A DNA stretch of 35,965 bases from an uncultured Litoreibacter sp. GTDB lineage: Bacteria; Pseudomonadota; Alphaproteobacteria; Rhodobacterales; Rhodobacteraceae. Of this stretch, positions 26,931 to 35,849 are shown in pieces (the first letter of the stretch is position 1; every line of letters starts with the position of its first letter). The DNA lies in contig CALHHY010000159.1 in assembly GCA_938030665.1 (NCBI GenBank), positions 1 to 35,965 of the forward strand. The letters run 5' to 3'. The notes below the pieces were generated by a model. It made no database searches, had not been told where the DNA came from, and saw only the letters and a program-made list of their open reading frames with translations. The translations under genes and the position numbers were made by a program.

Positions 26931-27875
26931 ATGTGGCGCACGCCGGAATTTGAGCTTTTCGTAGCGCCCGCCGCCGACCGGGCCGAGTTCTGGCGCGTGG
27001 CTATGTCTTTGCTGATTGCCGGACTGGTTTACATGATCGGGGCGGCGCTGATCCTTTTCGCCTTCGCGCATTGGGTTTTTGAGCTTTCGATCTTCCCCGG
27101 CAGCGGCTCATCGGAAGACGCGCTTCGAACCGTTCTTGATATGCTCACGTCGATAGCGGAACGCGGCGCGACCCCGGTTGCCATCGCTATGTTGTGGAGC
27201 ACCTTTCTGCCGCTTTTTCTTGCGGTCTGGGCCATGGCGCGGCTGCATGGCCGGGGGCTGGCCAGCCTGTTTGGCCGCAGACGCGGGTTCAGGCGCTACT
27301 TCTACCTCGCCGCCCTGGCGGTGCTGGCAATAAATCTGCCACTGCTTTGGCTGCTGGGTTTGGGAAGCACCGCGACGTTGCGCGTCCCGCCGGAGATCTG
27401 GCTGATGCATCTGCTTTGGTTTGGTCCATTATTGTTGTTGCAAATCACGACGGAGGAGCTGTTGTTTCGGGGCTACCTGCAGCAGCAGCTGGGCATACGG
27501 TTTCGCAGCCCGCTGATGTGGATGCTGATCCCGTCCGTCCTGTTCGGACTATGCCATTTATCCGGCGTGGCTGAGGGGTGGTTTTATGTGCTGTGGGCCA
27601 CGGCGTTCGGCCTGGTTGCTGCGGACCTGACGCGGATCACCGGAAATCTGGGCGCGGCGATGGGACTGCATCTGGCGCATAACTTCGTGGTGGTCGCCCT
27701 CATCGCCGGGCCGGAGCGGTTCGACGGCGTGGCGCTTTTTCACTTGCAGCAAGGCGTAGAAAGTCCCATCCCACTGCAGCTGTTGGAACTCAGCTATCTA
27801 GTGGTGCTGTGGGCTGCGATCCGACTTTGGCTGCTGCGTGCACGATTGCATTTCCGGCCGCCCGCGACTATCTGA
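26931..27875 (+). CDS. CPBP-family intramembrane protease-like protein, copy 2
   Basis: This 314-residue paralogue of the preceding gene also has multiple membrane spans. Catalytic-type residues are Glu175, Glu176 and Arg180 ([10 protein letters not shown]), His209 (FGLCH) and His247/Asn251 (LHLAHN). The N-terminus [13 protein letters not shown] mirrors copy 1, and [23 protein letters not shown] mirrors [24 protein letters not shown]. It has a longer first periplasmic loop than copy 1. AGGGA precedes the ATG. accD begins 25 nt after it, so the CPBP pair may be transcribed with accD-folC. Substrate and partner are unknown. Confidence 0.9.
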   Translation: MWRTPEFELFVAPAADRAEFWRVAMSLLIAGLVYMIGAALILFAFAHWVFELSIFPGSGSSEDALRTVLDMLTSIAERGATPVAIAMLWSTFLPLFLAVWAMARLHGRGLASLFGRRRGFRRYFYLAALAVLAINLPLLWLLGLGSTATLRVPPEIWLMHLLWFGPLLLLQITTEELLFRGYLQQQLGIRFRSPLMWMLIPSVLFGLCHLSGVAEGWFYVLWATAFGLVAADLTRITGNLGAAMGLHLAHNFVVVALIAGPERFDGVALFHLQQGVESPIPLQLLELSYLVVLWAAIRLWLLRARLHFRPPATI

Positions 27876-27900
27876 CCGAAGAACCGGATTTGAGGGTGCA

Positions 27901-28854
27901 ATGAACTGGATCTCCAACTACGTCCGTCCGCGGATCAACTCGATCTTCTCGCGCCGGGAGGTGCCGGAGAACCTTTGGACCAAGTGCGCGGAATGCGGCA
28001 CGATGCTATTCCACCGCGAGCTAAGCGACAATTTCCACGTTTGCACCAATTGCGACCACCACATGGTGATCACCCCGCGCGAGCGTTTTGGCGGTCTGTT
28101 TGACGGCGGCATCTTTGTCGAAGTCAAGGTGCCCGAACCCCCTGCTGACCCACTGGGGTTCCGTGATCAGAAGCGCTACCCCGACCGGATGAAAGAGGCC
28201 CGCCGCAAAACCGGCGAGAAAGAGGCCATGCTTGTCGCGGAAGGCGAGATTGGGCGCACCCCTATCGTGGCGGCCTGCCAGGATTTCTCCTTCATGGCAG
28301 GGTCGATGGGGATGTATGTCGGCAACGCGATTATCGCGGCGGCCGAACGCGCGGTGGCGCTGAAACGCCCGCTGATCCTGTTCTCCGCCGCTGGCGGCGC
28401 CCGCATGCAGGAGGGGATCCTGTCGCTGATGCAGATGCCCCGCACCACCGTCGCAGTCGAGATGCTGAAAGAGGCGGGGCTGCCCTATATTGTGGTCCTG
28501 ACCCATCCCACCACTGGCGGGGTCACGGCCTCCTACGCGATGCTGGGCGACGTGCATATCGCTGAGCCGAACGCACTGATCTGCTTTGCCGGCCCGCGCG
28601 TGATCGAACAAACCATTCGTGAAAAGCTGCCCGAAGGCTTCCAGCGGGCCGAATATCTGCTGGATCACGGCATGCTGGACCGCGTCACGCATCGCCGCGA
28701 CATGAAGGACGAGCTGGTCACCATCACGCGGATGCTGCTTGGCCTGGACCCGGCGGTGCGCGGTGACCTGCCCGCCCCCGCGCCTGAACCCATGAGCGCG
28801 CCGCCCCTTGAGCCTACCGTCGCAGGTGAGGCCCAGGCGGACCCTAAAAAGTGA
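27901..28854 (+). CDS. accD: Acetyl-CoA carboxylase, carboxyltransferase beta subunit
   Basis: AccD, with AccA, transfers carboxyl from biotin to acetyl-CoA in the first step of fatty-acid synthesis. The zinc ribbon Cys29-x2-Cys32 / Cys48-x2-Cys51 is intact. The carboxyltransferase core follows, with [11 protein letters not shown] and [17 protein letters not shown]. The start is ATG 27901, preceded by GAGGGTG; upstream in-frame codons belong to the end of the CPBP gene in another frame. Its 317 residues end in a Pro/Ala-rich tail. The stop overlaps the folC start as GTGA. Confidence 0.98.
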   Translation: MNWISNYVRPRINSIFSRREVPENLWTKCAECGTMLFHRELSDNFHVCTNCDHHMVITPRERFGGLFDGGIFVEVKVPEPPADPLGFRDQKRYPDRMKEARRKTGEKEAMLVAEGEIGRTPIVAACQDFSFMAGSMGMYVGNAIIAAAERAVALKRPLILFSAAGGARMQEGILSLMQMPRTTVAVEMLKEAGLPYIVVLTHPTTGGVTASYAMLGDVHIAEPNALICFAGPRVIEQTIREKLPEGFQRAEYLLDHGMLDRVTHRRDMKDELVTITRMLLGLDPAVRGDLPAPAPEPMSAPPLEPTVAGEAQADPKK

Positions 28855-30128
28855 CGGGCCAGACTAGCGACACCATCCTGGAACGGATGACGGCGCTGCA
28901 TCCCAAGATCATTGACCTGACGCTGGATCGCGTCTGGCGGCTGCTCGACGCATTGGGCAACCCGCAAAACCAGCTGCCCCCGGTTATCCACATCGCGGGG
29001 ACCAATGGCAAAGGGTCCACGCAGGCTATGATCCGCGCGGGGCTGGAGGCCTCAGGCAAAACGGTGCATGCCTACACCTCCCCCCATCTGGCGCGGTTTC
29101 ACGAACGCATCCGGCTGGCGGGCGCGTTGATTACTGAGGACCACCTGACGGAGGTCCTTGATGAATGTTACCGCGCCAATGGCGACGCGCCGATCACCTA
29201 TTTCGAGATCACGACCGTCGCTGCCCTGCTGGCCTTCGCGCGCGCCCCTGCGGATTACTGCCTGCTTGAGGTTGGTTTGGGCGGGCGGCTGGATGCGACG
29301 AATGTGTTGGATGACCCGGCCCTAGCGATCATCACGCCCGTTTCCTTGGACCACACGCAATTTCTGGGCGACACCGTCGCCAAGATCGCGGGGGAGAAAG
29401 CCGGCATTCTCAAACGGCAACGCCCGGCGATCGTCACCGCCCAGACGGATGACGCGATGGAGGTCATTGAGGCCCGTGCGCACAAGCTGGGCTGCCCCAC
29501 GCAGGTGCAGGGCCAGCATTGGCATGTCTGGGAAGAACGCGGCCGGCTGATCTACCAGGACGAGACCGGTCTTTTGGATCTGTCGCCCCCCGCTTTGATC
29601 GGGGCGCATCAGTTCCAGAACGCGGGCACCGCCATCACCGCGCTGCGGCATCTGGGTTTTGACGAGGCGGCATGCGAGGCCGCCTGCACCCAGGTTAGCT
29701 GGCCCGCGCGGATGGAGCGGCTTGCATCCGGCCCGTTGACCGCCCGCGCACCCGACGCGGAGTTCTGGCTGGATGGTGGGCATAACGCCGCTTGTGCCGC
29801 GACATTGGCCGAGACGCTGACCCGCCTGCCCAAGCGCGACACGCATCTGATCTGCGGGTTGATGAATACGAAGGATGTGGCGGGCTACATGGCGCCGTTG
29901 GTGCGCCATGCGACTGCCCTTCACGCCGTGTCAATCCCGGGCGAGGTGAACACCCTGCCTGCTGAGACAACTGCCACCGCTGCGGGGGATGCAGGCATCG
30001 CCGCCAGCATTGCGGACGGGGTTGAAGCTGCAATTGATGCGATCTGTGCGACCGACCCGCAAGCGCGTATCCTCATCTGCGGGTCGCTTTATTTGGCAGG
30101 TGCGGTGCTGCGCGCCAATAGCGCCTAG
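28851..30128 (+). CDS. folC: Folylpolyglutamate synthase / dihydrofolate synthase
   Basis: FolC ligates glutamate to dihydropteroate and folates. The protein has 425 residues and starts at a GTG overlapping the accD stop. The Mur-ligase-type P-loop GTNGKGS is at 50-56. [11 protein letters not shown] and [12 protein letters not shown]-to-GEKAGI (about 160-185) match the family. The C-terminal motif reads LDGGHN rather than the common DGAHN. The accD-folC order is usual in this bacterial group. Its TAG stop shares a CTAG with the stop of the convergent kinase gene. Confidence 0.96.
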   Translation: MTGQTSDTILERMTALHPKIIDLTLDRVWRLLDALGNPQNQLPPVIHIAGTNGKGSTQAMIRAGLEASGKTVHAYTSPHLARFHERIRLAGALITEDHLTEVLDECYRANGDAPITYFEITTVAALLAFARAPADYCLLEVGLGGRLDATNVLDDPALAIITPVSLDHTQFLGDTVAKIAGEKAGILKRQRPAIVTAQTDDAMEVIEARAHKLGCPTQVQGQHWHVWEERGRLIYQDETGLLDLSPPALIGAHQFQNAGTAITALRHLGFDEAACEAACTQVSWPARMERLASGPLTARAPDAEFWLDGGHNAACAATLAETLTRLPKRDTHLICGLMNTKDVAGYMAPLVRHATALHAVSIPGEVNTLPAETTATAAGDAGIAASIADGVEAAIDAICATDPQARILICGSLYLAGAVLRANSA

Positions 30129-31684
30129 TCCTGCCAGATTTGCAGCGTTGCGGCATCTGCCGGCGCGCTTGGCGGCAACAGCGCCAGTAACGTGGCTGAG
30201 AAGACCAAGCAAATCGCGGCGCCGATAAGTGTTGGGACAAGCAGTCCAGACTTGCGCGGGGCCGGTTGATATATCTCTGTGAGGACATTGTCCGTTGGAA
30301 GGGGGGCCGAGACGGGGTGTGAGATCACCGGTGCCGGGTCTGGGTCCATGCTGTCGACCATTACGGCGGTGTCCTGCTCGCGCTGTCGGTCCTGTTTCTC
30401 GATGGCGCGGCGCACCCAATTTGTCTCCGACAGCGGCGCGGGCTGAATGGGGGATCGTGCGGCAGGCATGGCGTTACCTGTTTGGTCTTCAAGCTCCGCA
30501 TTTACCCGGTCGTCAATGGCAAGCAGGTCTTCAGATTTTATGCGGGTCTCGTTGTTGAATTCCTTTACCCAATCCGGGATTTCGCGGGCTTTTGCCTTTA
30601 CGGGTTTGGGCGTCACCGGATGATCGGGCATCACTTCATTGGTCTTGCGCACCTCGTCATTGGTTTCAGCCACAAGCCGTGTGAGGGAGCGTTCAAGATC
30701 AAGGCTGATGCGCTGCGGGGTCGGTTTGAGAGACGGCGCGGCCATGTCGCCTTCGCTCACCTTGGCTCTGGCGATGATGCTGCGCCATTGCGCGGCAGAT
30801 TGCAGACGGTCCGAGGGCTGGATCCGCATCGCGGTGTCGATGGCCCGCAGGAACACCGGGTCATATCCATCGATGCGTCCTTCAAGCGGTTCAAGCGGGT
30901 CGGGCTGGTTGCTGGACAGCGCCAGCAGGCGGGCCTGGCTGTTAGGGGCGGGACGGCCGCTCAGCAGGTGGAAGAATGTGGCGGCCAGCGCGTATAGGTC
31001 GCTGCTGGGGGTCTGGATGCTGCCGGCGACGTAGAATTCCTGCGGGGAATAGCCGTCCTTCACAACCAGCAAGGCCGAGATCGCGCGGGTTTTCTTGCTG
31101 GCATCGCTGCGCGCCGCACCAAAATCGATCAGGACCGGCAATCCGGTGCTTTCAAGGATGATGTTGTCGGGCGAGATGTCGCGGTGAAGCAGGTCCAGCG
31201 CATGGACCTTCTCGATCGCGTCGAGCATCTGCAGCAGGATATCTTTGACCCGTGCGGGCGACAGGCTGGCCGATTCCTGTTCAAGTATCTGCAGCAGGTC
31301 CGGCCCGTCGATCAGGTCGAGCACCATATAGGCGGTGTCATTCTCTTCAAAGGCGCTGTGGACGGCCACGATGTTGGGGTGCCGCAACTTGGCGAGGCTG
31401 CGGGCCTCGCGCATGAACATATCCACGATGGAACGCAGCTGTTCCACATGCGGCTTGCCGCGCGGCACCACCCGCTTGCCATCACGGCAACAGCAGTAGT
31501 CAGGGAAACATTCCTTGATCACAACGGTGCGGCCCAACACGTTGTCGGTCGCGCGGTAGGTGTTGCTGAATCCACCGGCGCCAAGGCTGCCGATTATGGT
31601 GAATTGGCCGCCAAGCAGCTTCGTTCCGGGGGGCAGGTCCTCCTCCGAAAGGGCGTTATCCAGCGGTATTAGTTCTTCGATCAT
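30125..31684 (-). CDS. Membrane-anchored Ser/Thr protein kinase
   Basis: This 519-residue kinase is of Hanks type. The G-loop GSLGAGGFS (32-40), Lys57 in VVIKE, Glu93, HRDISPDN (167-174; catalytic Asp169) and DFGAA (187-191) are intact; the APE equivalent reads SPQE (213-216). A cysteine cluster, CFPDYCCC (Cys59, 64-66), follows the lysine. A long, poorly conserved linker (about 320-478) leads to one membrane helix (about 479-503) and a short periplasmic tail, so the kinase faces the cytoplasm. No phosphatase or secretion gene is adjacent. I see no Shine-Dalgarno before ATG 31684. The substrate is unknown. Confidence 0.92.
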   Translation of the reverse strand: MIEELIPLDNALSEEDLPPGTKLLGGQFTIIGSLGAGGFSNTYRATDNVLGRTVVIKECFPDYCCCRDGKRVVPRGKPHVEQLRSIVDMFMREARSLAKLRHPNIVAVHSAFEENDTAYMVLDLIDGPDLLQILEQESASLSPARVKDILLQMLDAIEKVHALDLLHRDISPDNIILESTGLPVLIDFGAARSDASKKTRAISALLVVKDGYSPQEFYVAGSIQTPSSDLYALAATFFHLLSGRPAPNSQARLLALSSNQPDPLEPLEGRIDGYDPVFLRAIDTAMRIQPSDRLQSAAQWRSIIARAKVSEGDMAAPSLKPTPQRISLDLERSLTRLVAETNDEVRKTNEVMPDHPVTPKPVKAKAREIPDWVKEFNNETRIKSEDLLAIDDRVNAELEDQTGNAMPAARSPIQPAPLSETNWVRRAIEKQDRQREQDTAVMVDSMDPDPAPVISHPVSAPLPTDNVLTEIYQPAPRKSGLLVPTLIGAAICLVFSATLLALLPPSAPADAATLQIWQD

Positions 31685-31712
31685 ATAAGCAGCGATTGGC
31701 AGACAAACAGCA

Positions 31713-31730
31713 GTCGGGGAGATTCCCGAC
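31713..31730 (-). promoter_or_regulatory. Hairpin upstream of the kinase gene
   Basis: GTCGGG-GAGATT-CCCGAC is a perfect 6-bp inverted repeat 28 bases before the kinase ATG. With no ribosome-binding site visible, it might shape the 5' leader or be an operator. The surrounding 220-bp gap (31685-31904) is A/T-rich in its middle, fitting a promoter region, and holds no gene that I can support. Confidence 0.3.
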
Positions 31731-31866
31731 CCGCTAGAGATTGATTCAAATTGTGTTGGTTTTGAGAAAAAATTTGGACGATGAAAGGACGGGAGATTCA
31801 GAAATCAAAGTTAATCAAAGGGTTGGGTCTTGGTCGCGGGTTGCACACAGCGAAGTTATTGGCAGA

Positions 31867-31891
31867 TAAGCGCGCTTAGCTTACCGTAAGC
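31867..31891 (-). terminator. Paired palindromes after the ZapE-type gene
   Basis: The perfect palindrome TAAGCGCGCTTA (31867-31878) abuts a second hairpin GCTTA-CCG-TAAGC (31879-31891). Both lie 14-38 bases beyond the stop of the leftward ZapE-type gene. They probably help end that transcript or stabilise it. No T-run follows, so the call is tentative. Confidence 0.35.
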
Positions 31892-31904
31892 CCGCCAAAG
31901 ATGG

Positions 31905-32987
31905 TCAGTTTTGTGCCCAATCCGCGCTTTGCATTTCGCGTAGTCGCGACGCCGTGCGTTCGAACTCGAAGACGCCTTCGCCCTCCACATAAAGCCGCTC
32001 CGGCGCGTCGGCGGCGCTGCAGATCAGCCTGACGCGCGCCTCGTAAAGGGCGTCGATCAGGGTCACAAACCGCTTGGCCTCGTTGAAGTTTGACCGCGAC
32101 AGGCGCGGGATGTCCTCGACAATCAGCACCCGCACCGCGTCGGCAATGGCCAGGTAATCCGCCGCCCCCAAGGGGACGCCGCACAGGTCAAAGAAAGTGG
32201 AGCGCGCCACCCCGTTGGAGAAAGAGGGCAGCACCACCTCCCGGCTTTTGACGATCAGCATAAGCGGGCTGACCTGCCCGCCGCTCAGCTCTTGCCAAAT
32301 CTCCTTGATCGCCGCGCGGGCAGTTGCATCTGCCGGATAAAAATAGACCTGCGCACCCGCCAGCCGGTCCTGCCGGTAGTCCGTGTCGCTGGCCAGCTCA
32401 TGAACGGCAAGCCGGTCCTTGATCAGCGCAATAAAGGGCAGGAACAGGTCCCGGTTCAGACCGTCCTTATAAAGGTCATCCGGTACCCGGTTGGACGTAG
32501 CAACGACCACCACGCCGGCCGCAAACAGCTTTTGAAACAAACGGCCCACAATGGTGGCGTCGGTGATATCGCTAATCTGCATCTCGTCGAAGCACAGCAG
32601 ACGGACGTCGCGTGCGATATCTTCGGCCACCGGCGCTATGGCGTCATCAACCTTGCGCTTGCGCGCCTCATGCATGGCGGCGTGGACCTCCCGCATGAAG
32701 GCGTGGAAATGCACCCGGCGTTTGCGCGGCTCTGGCGCGATCTCGAAAAACAGGTCCATCAGCATGGATTGTCCGCGCCCGACCCCGCCCCACAGATAAA
32801 GGCCGCGCACCGGCACCTCATCCGCGCCGAACAGGCCCAGAAACTTCTTTTTGCCGCTGGTCTGGCTCATATCTTCAAGCACTTGATCAAAAAGCGGCAG
32901 GGCGGCGAGCTGCGCGTCATCGGCTTGCAACGTGCCGGAGGCCACGCGGGCCTGGTAGGTCTCGGTCAGGTTCATGTTGGCCATCAT
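31905..32987 (-). CDS. zapE: ZapE/AFG1-type ATPase with substituted Walker A
   Basis: This 360-residue AFG1-family protein belongs to a group that includes ZapE, which links to cell division and envelope stress in E. coli, and mitochondrial Afg1. The Walker A segment reads GGVGRGQS (67-74), with Gln73 (CAA) where lysine is invariant in active P-loops. Walker B LLCFDEM (130-136) and the following QISDITDA are normal. The start is ATG 32987, preceded by AGGG at 6 bases; earlier in-frame codons would overlap the divergent MFS start. The substitution predicts weak ATP binding unless it is a sequencing error. Confidence 0.85.
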   Translation of the reverse strand: MMANMNLTETYQARVASGTLQADDAQLAALPLFDQVLEDMSQTSGKKKFLGLFGADEVPVRGLYLWGGVGRGQSMLMDLFFEIAPEPRKRRVHFHAFMREVHAAMHEARKRKVDDAIAPVAEDIARDVRLLCFDEMQISDITDATIVGRLFQKLFAAGVVVVATSNRVPDDLYKDGLNRDLFLPFIALIKDRLAVHELASDTDYRQDRLAGAQVYFYPADATARAAIKEIWQELSGGQVSPLMLIVKSREVVLPSFSNGVARSTFFDLCGVPLGAADYLAIADAVRVLIVEDIPRLSRSNFNEAKRFVTLIDALYEARVRLICSAADAPERLYVEGEGVFEFERTASRLREMQSADWAQN

Positions 32988-33025
32988 TAGGAACCCTGAT
33001 GGCATATCGCAATATTGATGAATTG

Positions 33026-33035
33026 ACGGGCCCGT
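33026..33035. promoter_or_regulatory. Palindrome in the zapE/MFS divergent spacer
   Basis: ACGGGCCCGT is a perfect 10-bp palindrome, flanked by AATT on both sides with small offsets, in the 70-bp gap between the divergent starts. It is a possible operator for either gene. The left half overlaps a TTGACG that could be a -35. Confidence 0.25.
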
Positions 33036-33057
33036 AAAATTCAGGGAGCGTCCGCAC

Positions 33058-34299
33058 ATGACTCAGGCGCGCACCCCGCTGTTTACCCCGATCCTAATCG
33101 GCGGCTGCATCATCATGATGATGGGCTTTGCCATCCGTGCCAGCTTCGGGGTGTTTCAGATCCCGATCGCGGCGGAGTTCGGCTGGCCCCGCGCCGAATT
33201 CAGCCTGGCCATTGCCATCCAAAACCTTGCCTGGGGGATCGGGCAGCCTATTTTTGGCGCGCTGGCCGAGAAGATTGGCGACCGCAAAGCCATCGTGCTG
33301 GGTGCGCTGATGTATGCGGCCGGGCTGGTGCTGTCGAGCTTTGCGGTAACGCCCGGCGGGCATCAGTTTTTGGAAATACTGGTTGGTTTCGGCATTGCGG
33401 GCACCGGGTTCGGCGTGATCCTTGCCATGGTGGGCCGCGCCACGTCGGATGAAAACCGATCGATGGCTTTGGGCATTGCGACTGCGGCAGGCTCTGCCGG
33501 TCAGGTGATCGGCGCGCCGGTCGCCGAATGGCTTTTGGGCTACTTCCCGTGGCAAAGCGTCTTTGTGATCTTCGCGGGCGTCATGCTGTTGTCCCTGTTC
33601 GCGCTGCCGATGATGCGGGCGCCTGCCATGGCCGGCAAGGCCGAGCTGGAGGAAAGCCTGGGCAGCGTGCTCAAGCGCGCCTTCAGGGATCCGTCCTACA
33701 TGATGATCTTTGTGGGCTTCTTTTCCTGCGGCTATCAGCTGGCCTTCATCACCGCGCATTTCCCGGCCTTCGTAACGGAGGTTTGCGGCCCCATTGCAGC
33801 GGGCAGCATGCTTGCGAATTTCGGGGTGACGACCACCTCCGCCCTTGGGGCCGTTGCCATCTCGCTGATCGGGGTCGCCAATATCGGGGGCACGATCCTG
33901 GCGGGGTATCTGGGCAAAAGATACACCAAGAAATACCTGCTGGCCGCGATCTATACCGGGCGGACCATCGTGGCCGCATGGTTCATCCTGACGCCGATGA
34001 CGCCTACCACGGTGATCATCTTCTCCGTCGTGATGGGGTCGCTTTGGTTGGCCACGGTGCCGCTTACCTCAGGGCTGGTGGCGCATATATTCGGGCTGCG
34101 CTACATGGGGACGCTTTACGGAATTGTCTTTTTCTCCCACCAGTTGGGGTCGTTTCTGGGCGTTTGGCTGGGCGGCAGGCTGTATGACGCGACGGGCGAT
34201 TACACACTGGTTTGGTGGATCGGGGTGGGCGTTGGCGCCTTCAGCGCCATTGTGCATCTGCCGGTACGCGAAAAGCGGCCTGAGATGCAGCCCGCCTGA
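33058..34299 (+). CDS. MFS transporter (monocarboxylate/oxalate-formate-like)
   Basis: This 413-residue inner-membrane carrier has about twelve hydrophobic segments. The loop-2/3 MFS signature is GALAEKIGDRK at 67-77, and a related motif (LAGYLGKRYTKK) follows the seventh or eighth helix. The N-terminal RASFGVFQIPIAAEFGWPRAEFS segment is common in monocarboxylate porters of the OFA type, so organic-acid transport is the best guess. AGGGAG precedes ATG 33058. Its 3' end converges on the alpha/beta hydrolase gene with only 6 bp between. The substrate is not determined by the sequence. Confidence 0.88.
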   Translation: MTQARTPLFTPILIGGCIIMMMGFAIRASFGVFQIPIAAEFGWPRAEFSLAIAIQNLAWGIGQPIFGALAEKIGDRKAIVLGALMYAAGLVLSSFAVTPGGHQFLEILVGFGIAGTGFGVILAMVGRATSDENRSMALGIATAAGSAGQVIGAPVAEWLLGYFPWQSVFVIFAGVMLLSLFALPMMRAPAMAGKAELEESLGSVLKRAFRDPSYMMIFVGFFSCGYQLAFITAHFPAFVTEVCGPIAAGSMLANFGVTTTSALGAVAISLIGVANIGGTILAGYLGKRYTKKYLLAAIYTGRTIVAAWFILTPMTPTTVIIFSVVMGSLWLATVPLTSGLVAHIFGLRYMGTLYGIVFFSHQLGSFLGVWLGGRLYDATGDYTLVWWIGVGVGAFSAIVHLPVREKRPEMQPA

Positions 34300-34305
34300 A
34301 ACGAC

Positions 34306-35226
34306 CTAAAGCAGAAAATCCTTGGTGACCTTCACGACCGCCTCAGGGTGCGTGTAAGGCAGCCCGTGATCTGCGCCGGCCACGGTGTCATGGAAGACGT
34401 AGCGGTTGGCCTGCGTCATGCGGCCCAGGGCGGAAAGCGGGATAACGCTGTCCTCCTCCCCCCAGATGGCCAGCGTTGGTACCCGCTCGTTTGCAAGCTT
34501 GCGGTGCAGGTCGGTTTGATCGGTCTTTAGCATGTTGCGCGCGCTGGACAGCACTGACCCCAAAAAGCCCCGGTAATCGCTTTCAGCCAGTTGGCGCTGC
34601 GTGAAGGCCGCGCGTTTGGGATCTGCTTCGGGCGTAGCGGCAGCGCGGCGACGGCGCAGCCACCCGCCCATGGTCTTGATGATCCAGTCGCCCAAAACCG
34701 GCCAATCGCGCAGCTTGCGGTCCATTCCGGGCTGCGCGTCAGACAACCCGGCGGGCGCCACGAGGATCAGGTTGTCGACGCGTTCGGGATGTTTGGCGGC
34801 ATAGGCCACCGAGATGGCGGCGCCCATGGAATAGCCCATCAGAATGAAGCTGTCGGGCAACTCCAGCTTTCTGACGAGTTCCTCCAGTTGGCGCAGAAAG
34901 AACGCCTCCGTCTGGGGGGAGGGGGGGCGGTCCGAATAGCCACGCCCATAAAGGTCGTAGGTCACAACCCGGTACCCGGTTTGCGCCATGTCAGCGGCAA
35001 TGTCGTCCCACACATATTCAGATGTTGTCAGGCCATGCACGCAGACAAGTACCGGGCCCCTGACAGGGCCTTCGGTCCGCACATGGGTTGTGCCATCAGT
35101 CAGCTCATAAAACTTCCCCGGCGCGTCGCGGCGGGCGTTTTCATCCATCGGTTTGCGACGGCTTTCAGCAATGATCGGTAGGGCCAGCAGCAGAACAAGT
35201 AAGGCAAGCAAGCCAATCCATATCAT
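34306..35226 (-). CDS. Membrane-anchored alpha/beta hydrolase
   Basis: This 306-residue hydrolase has an N-terminal hydrophobic helix (about 1-20, WIGLLALLVLLLALPII), probably a membrane anchor. The catalytic set is Ser133 in GYSMG, Asp259 in GEEDSVIP and His287 in GADHGLP; the HGLTTS oxyanion region and the DLYGRGYSDRP segment are present. The start at 35226 overlaps the HAD stop as TGATG. A TTG 3 nt earlier lies at a better distance from AGGAGG and could be used instead. The substrate is unknown. Confidence 0.88.
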   Translation of the reverse strand: MIWIGLLALLVLLLALPIIAESRRKPMDENARRDAPGKFYELTDGTTHVRTEGPVRGPVLVCVHGLTTSEYVWDDIAADMAQTGYRVVTYDLYGRGYSDRPPSPQTEAFFLRQLEELVRKLELPDSFILMGYSMGAAISVAYAAKHPERVDNLILVAPAGLSDAQPGMDRKLRDWPVLGDWIIKTMGGWLRRRRAAATPEADPKRAAFTQRQLAESDYRGFLGSVLSSARNMLKTDQTDLHRKLANERVPTLAIWGEEDSVIPLSALGRMTQANRYVFHDTVAGADHGLPYTHPEAVVKVTKDFLL

Positions 35227-35849
35227 CAAATGCGCGCCTCCTCAGCGCTCAGAAATCCGTTCGTGACCAGGCATTCTGCCCAGCCTTCTGCCGACTCAAA
35301 AAGGTGGCAATTCCAGCCTCTTAACGTAGCGGCAGCGATATTATCGGGCCGGTCGTCGGCAAAAAGAAGGCGATTTGGTGCAATGCCGCAATCCTGCTCG
35401 ACCATCTCGTAGATGCGGGGGTCGGGTTTGATGACACCCATATGGCCGGAGATGTAGCGCCGGTCGAACTCGGACAAAAACCGATAAATCGTCTCCGCGT
35501 AGTCAAAGCTTTCGATGCCGAAATTGGTCAGCGTGAAAACCGGGACGCCTTTCGCCCGCAGCGCCCGAAGTAAGTGCACCGAAAGCGGGATCACCGGAGA
35601 GGCCAGCGCGATCCAGTTTGCATGCCAGCCGATAATCTCGTCGCGCCATGCCGGGTATTTATCGGCAGTCTCGTAGATCACATCGCGCCAGTTCTCGCCG
35701 CTATCAATGCGGTCATTCATGCCGTGCAGATCGACCTCGGCAAACATCGCCTTGCGGCGTTCCTCCCCGATCCAGCGGTCGTAATGGCGTTCCGGCTGCC
35801 ACTCGATCAGGACGTTGCCGATGTCGAAGATCACGGCCTCCGGCGTCAT
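35226..35849 (-). CDS. HAD-superfamily phosphatase-like hydrolase
   Basis: This 207-residue protein is a HAD subfamily IA member. The nucleophile is Asp9 in VIFDIGNVL; the second motif-I acidic residue is replaced by Gly11, as in the YihX-like group, so this is not a defect. Thr108-Asn109 (TLTN), Lys141 (VIKPDP) and Asp165-Asp166 (FADDRPDN) complete the motifs. A sugar-phosphate or similar small phosphate ester is a plausible substrate. Its start overlaps the fghA stop as ATGA, and its stop overlaps the hydrolase start, so three genes form one unit. Confidence 0.88.
   Translation of the reverse strand: MTPEAVIFDIGNVLIEWQPERHYDRWIGEERRKAMFAEVDLHGMNDRIDSGENWRDVIYETADKYPAWRDEIIGWHANWIALASPVIPLSVHLLRALRAKGVPVFTLTNFGIESFDYAETIYRFLSEFDRRYISGHMGVIKPDPRIYEMVEQDCGIAPNRLLFADDRPDNIAAATLRGWNCHLFESAEGWAECLVTNGFLSAEEARI

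Noticed and set aside
33094-33759. A 221-residue ORF antisense to the MFS gene
   Set aside because: Very His/Arg/Gln-rich, typical of the reverse of a membrane protein gene.
35817-35825. HAD protein motif I with glycine at the second acidic position
   Set aside because: Known in YihX-like HAD proteins, so it is not evidence of inactivity.
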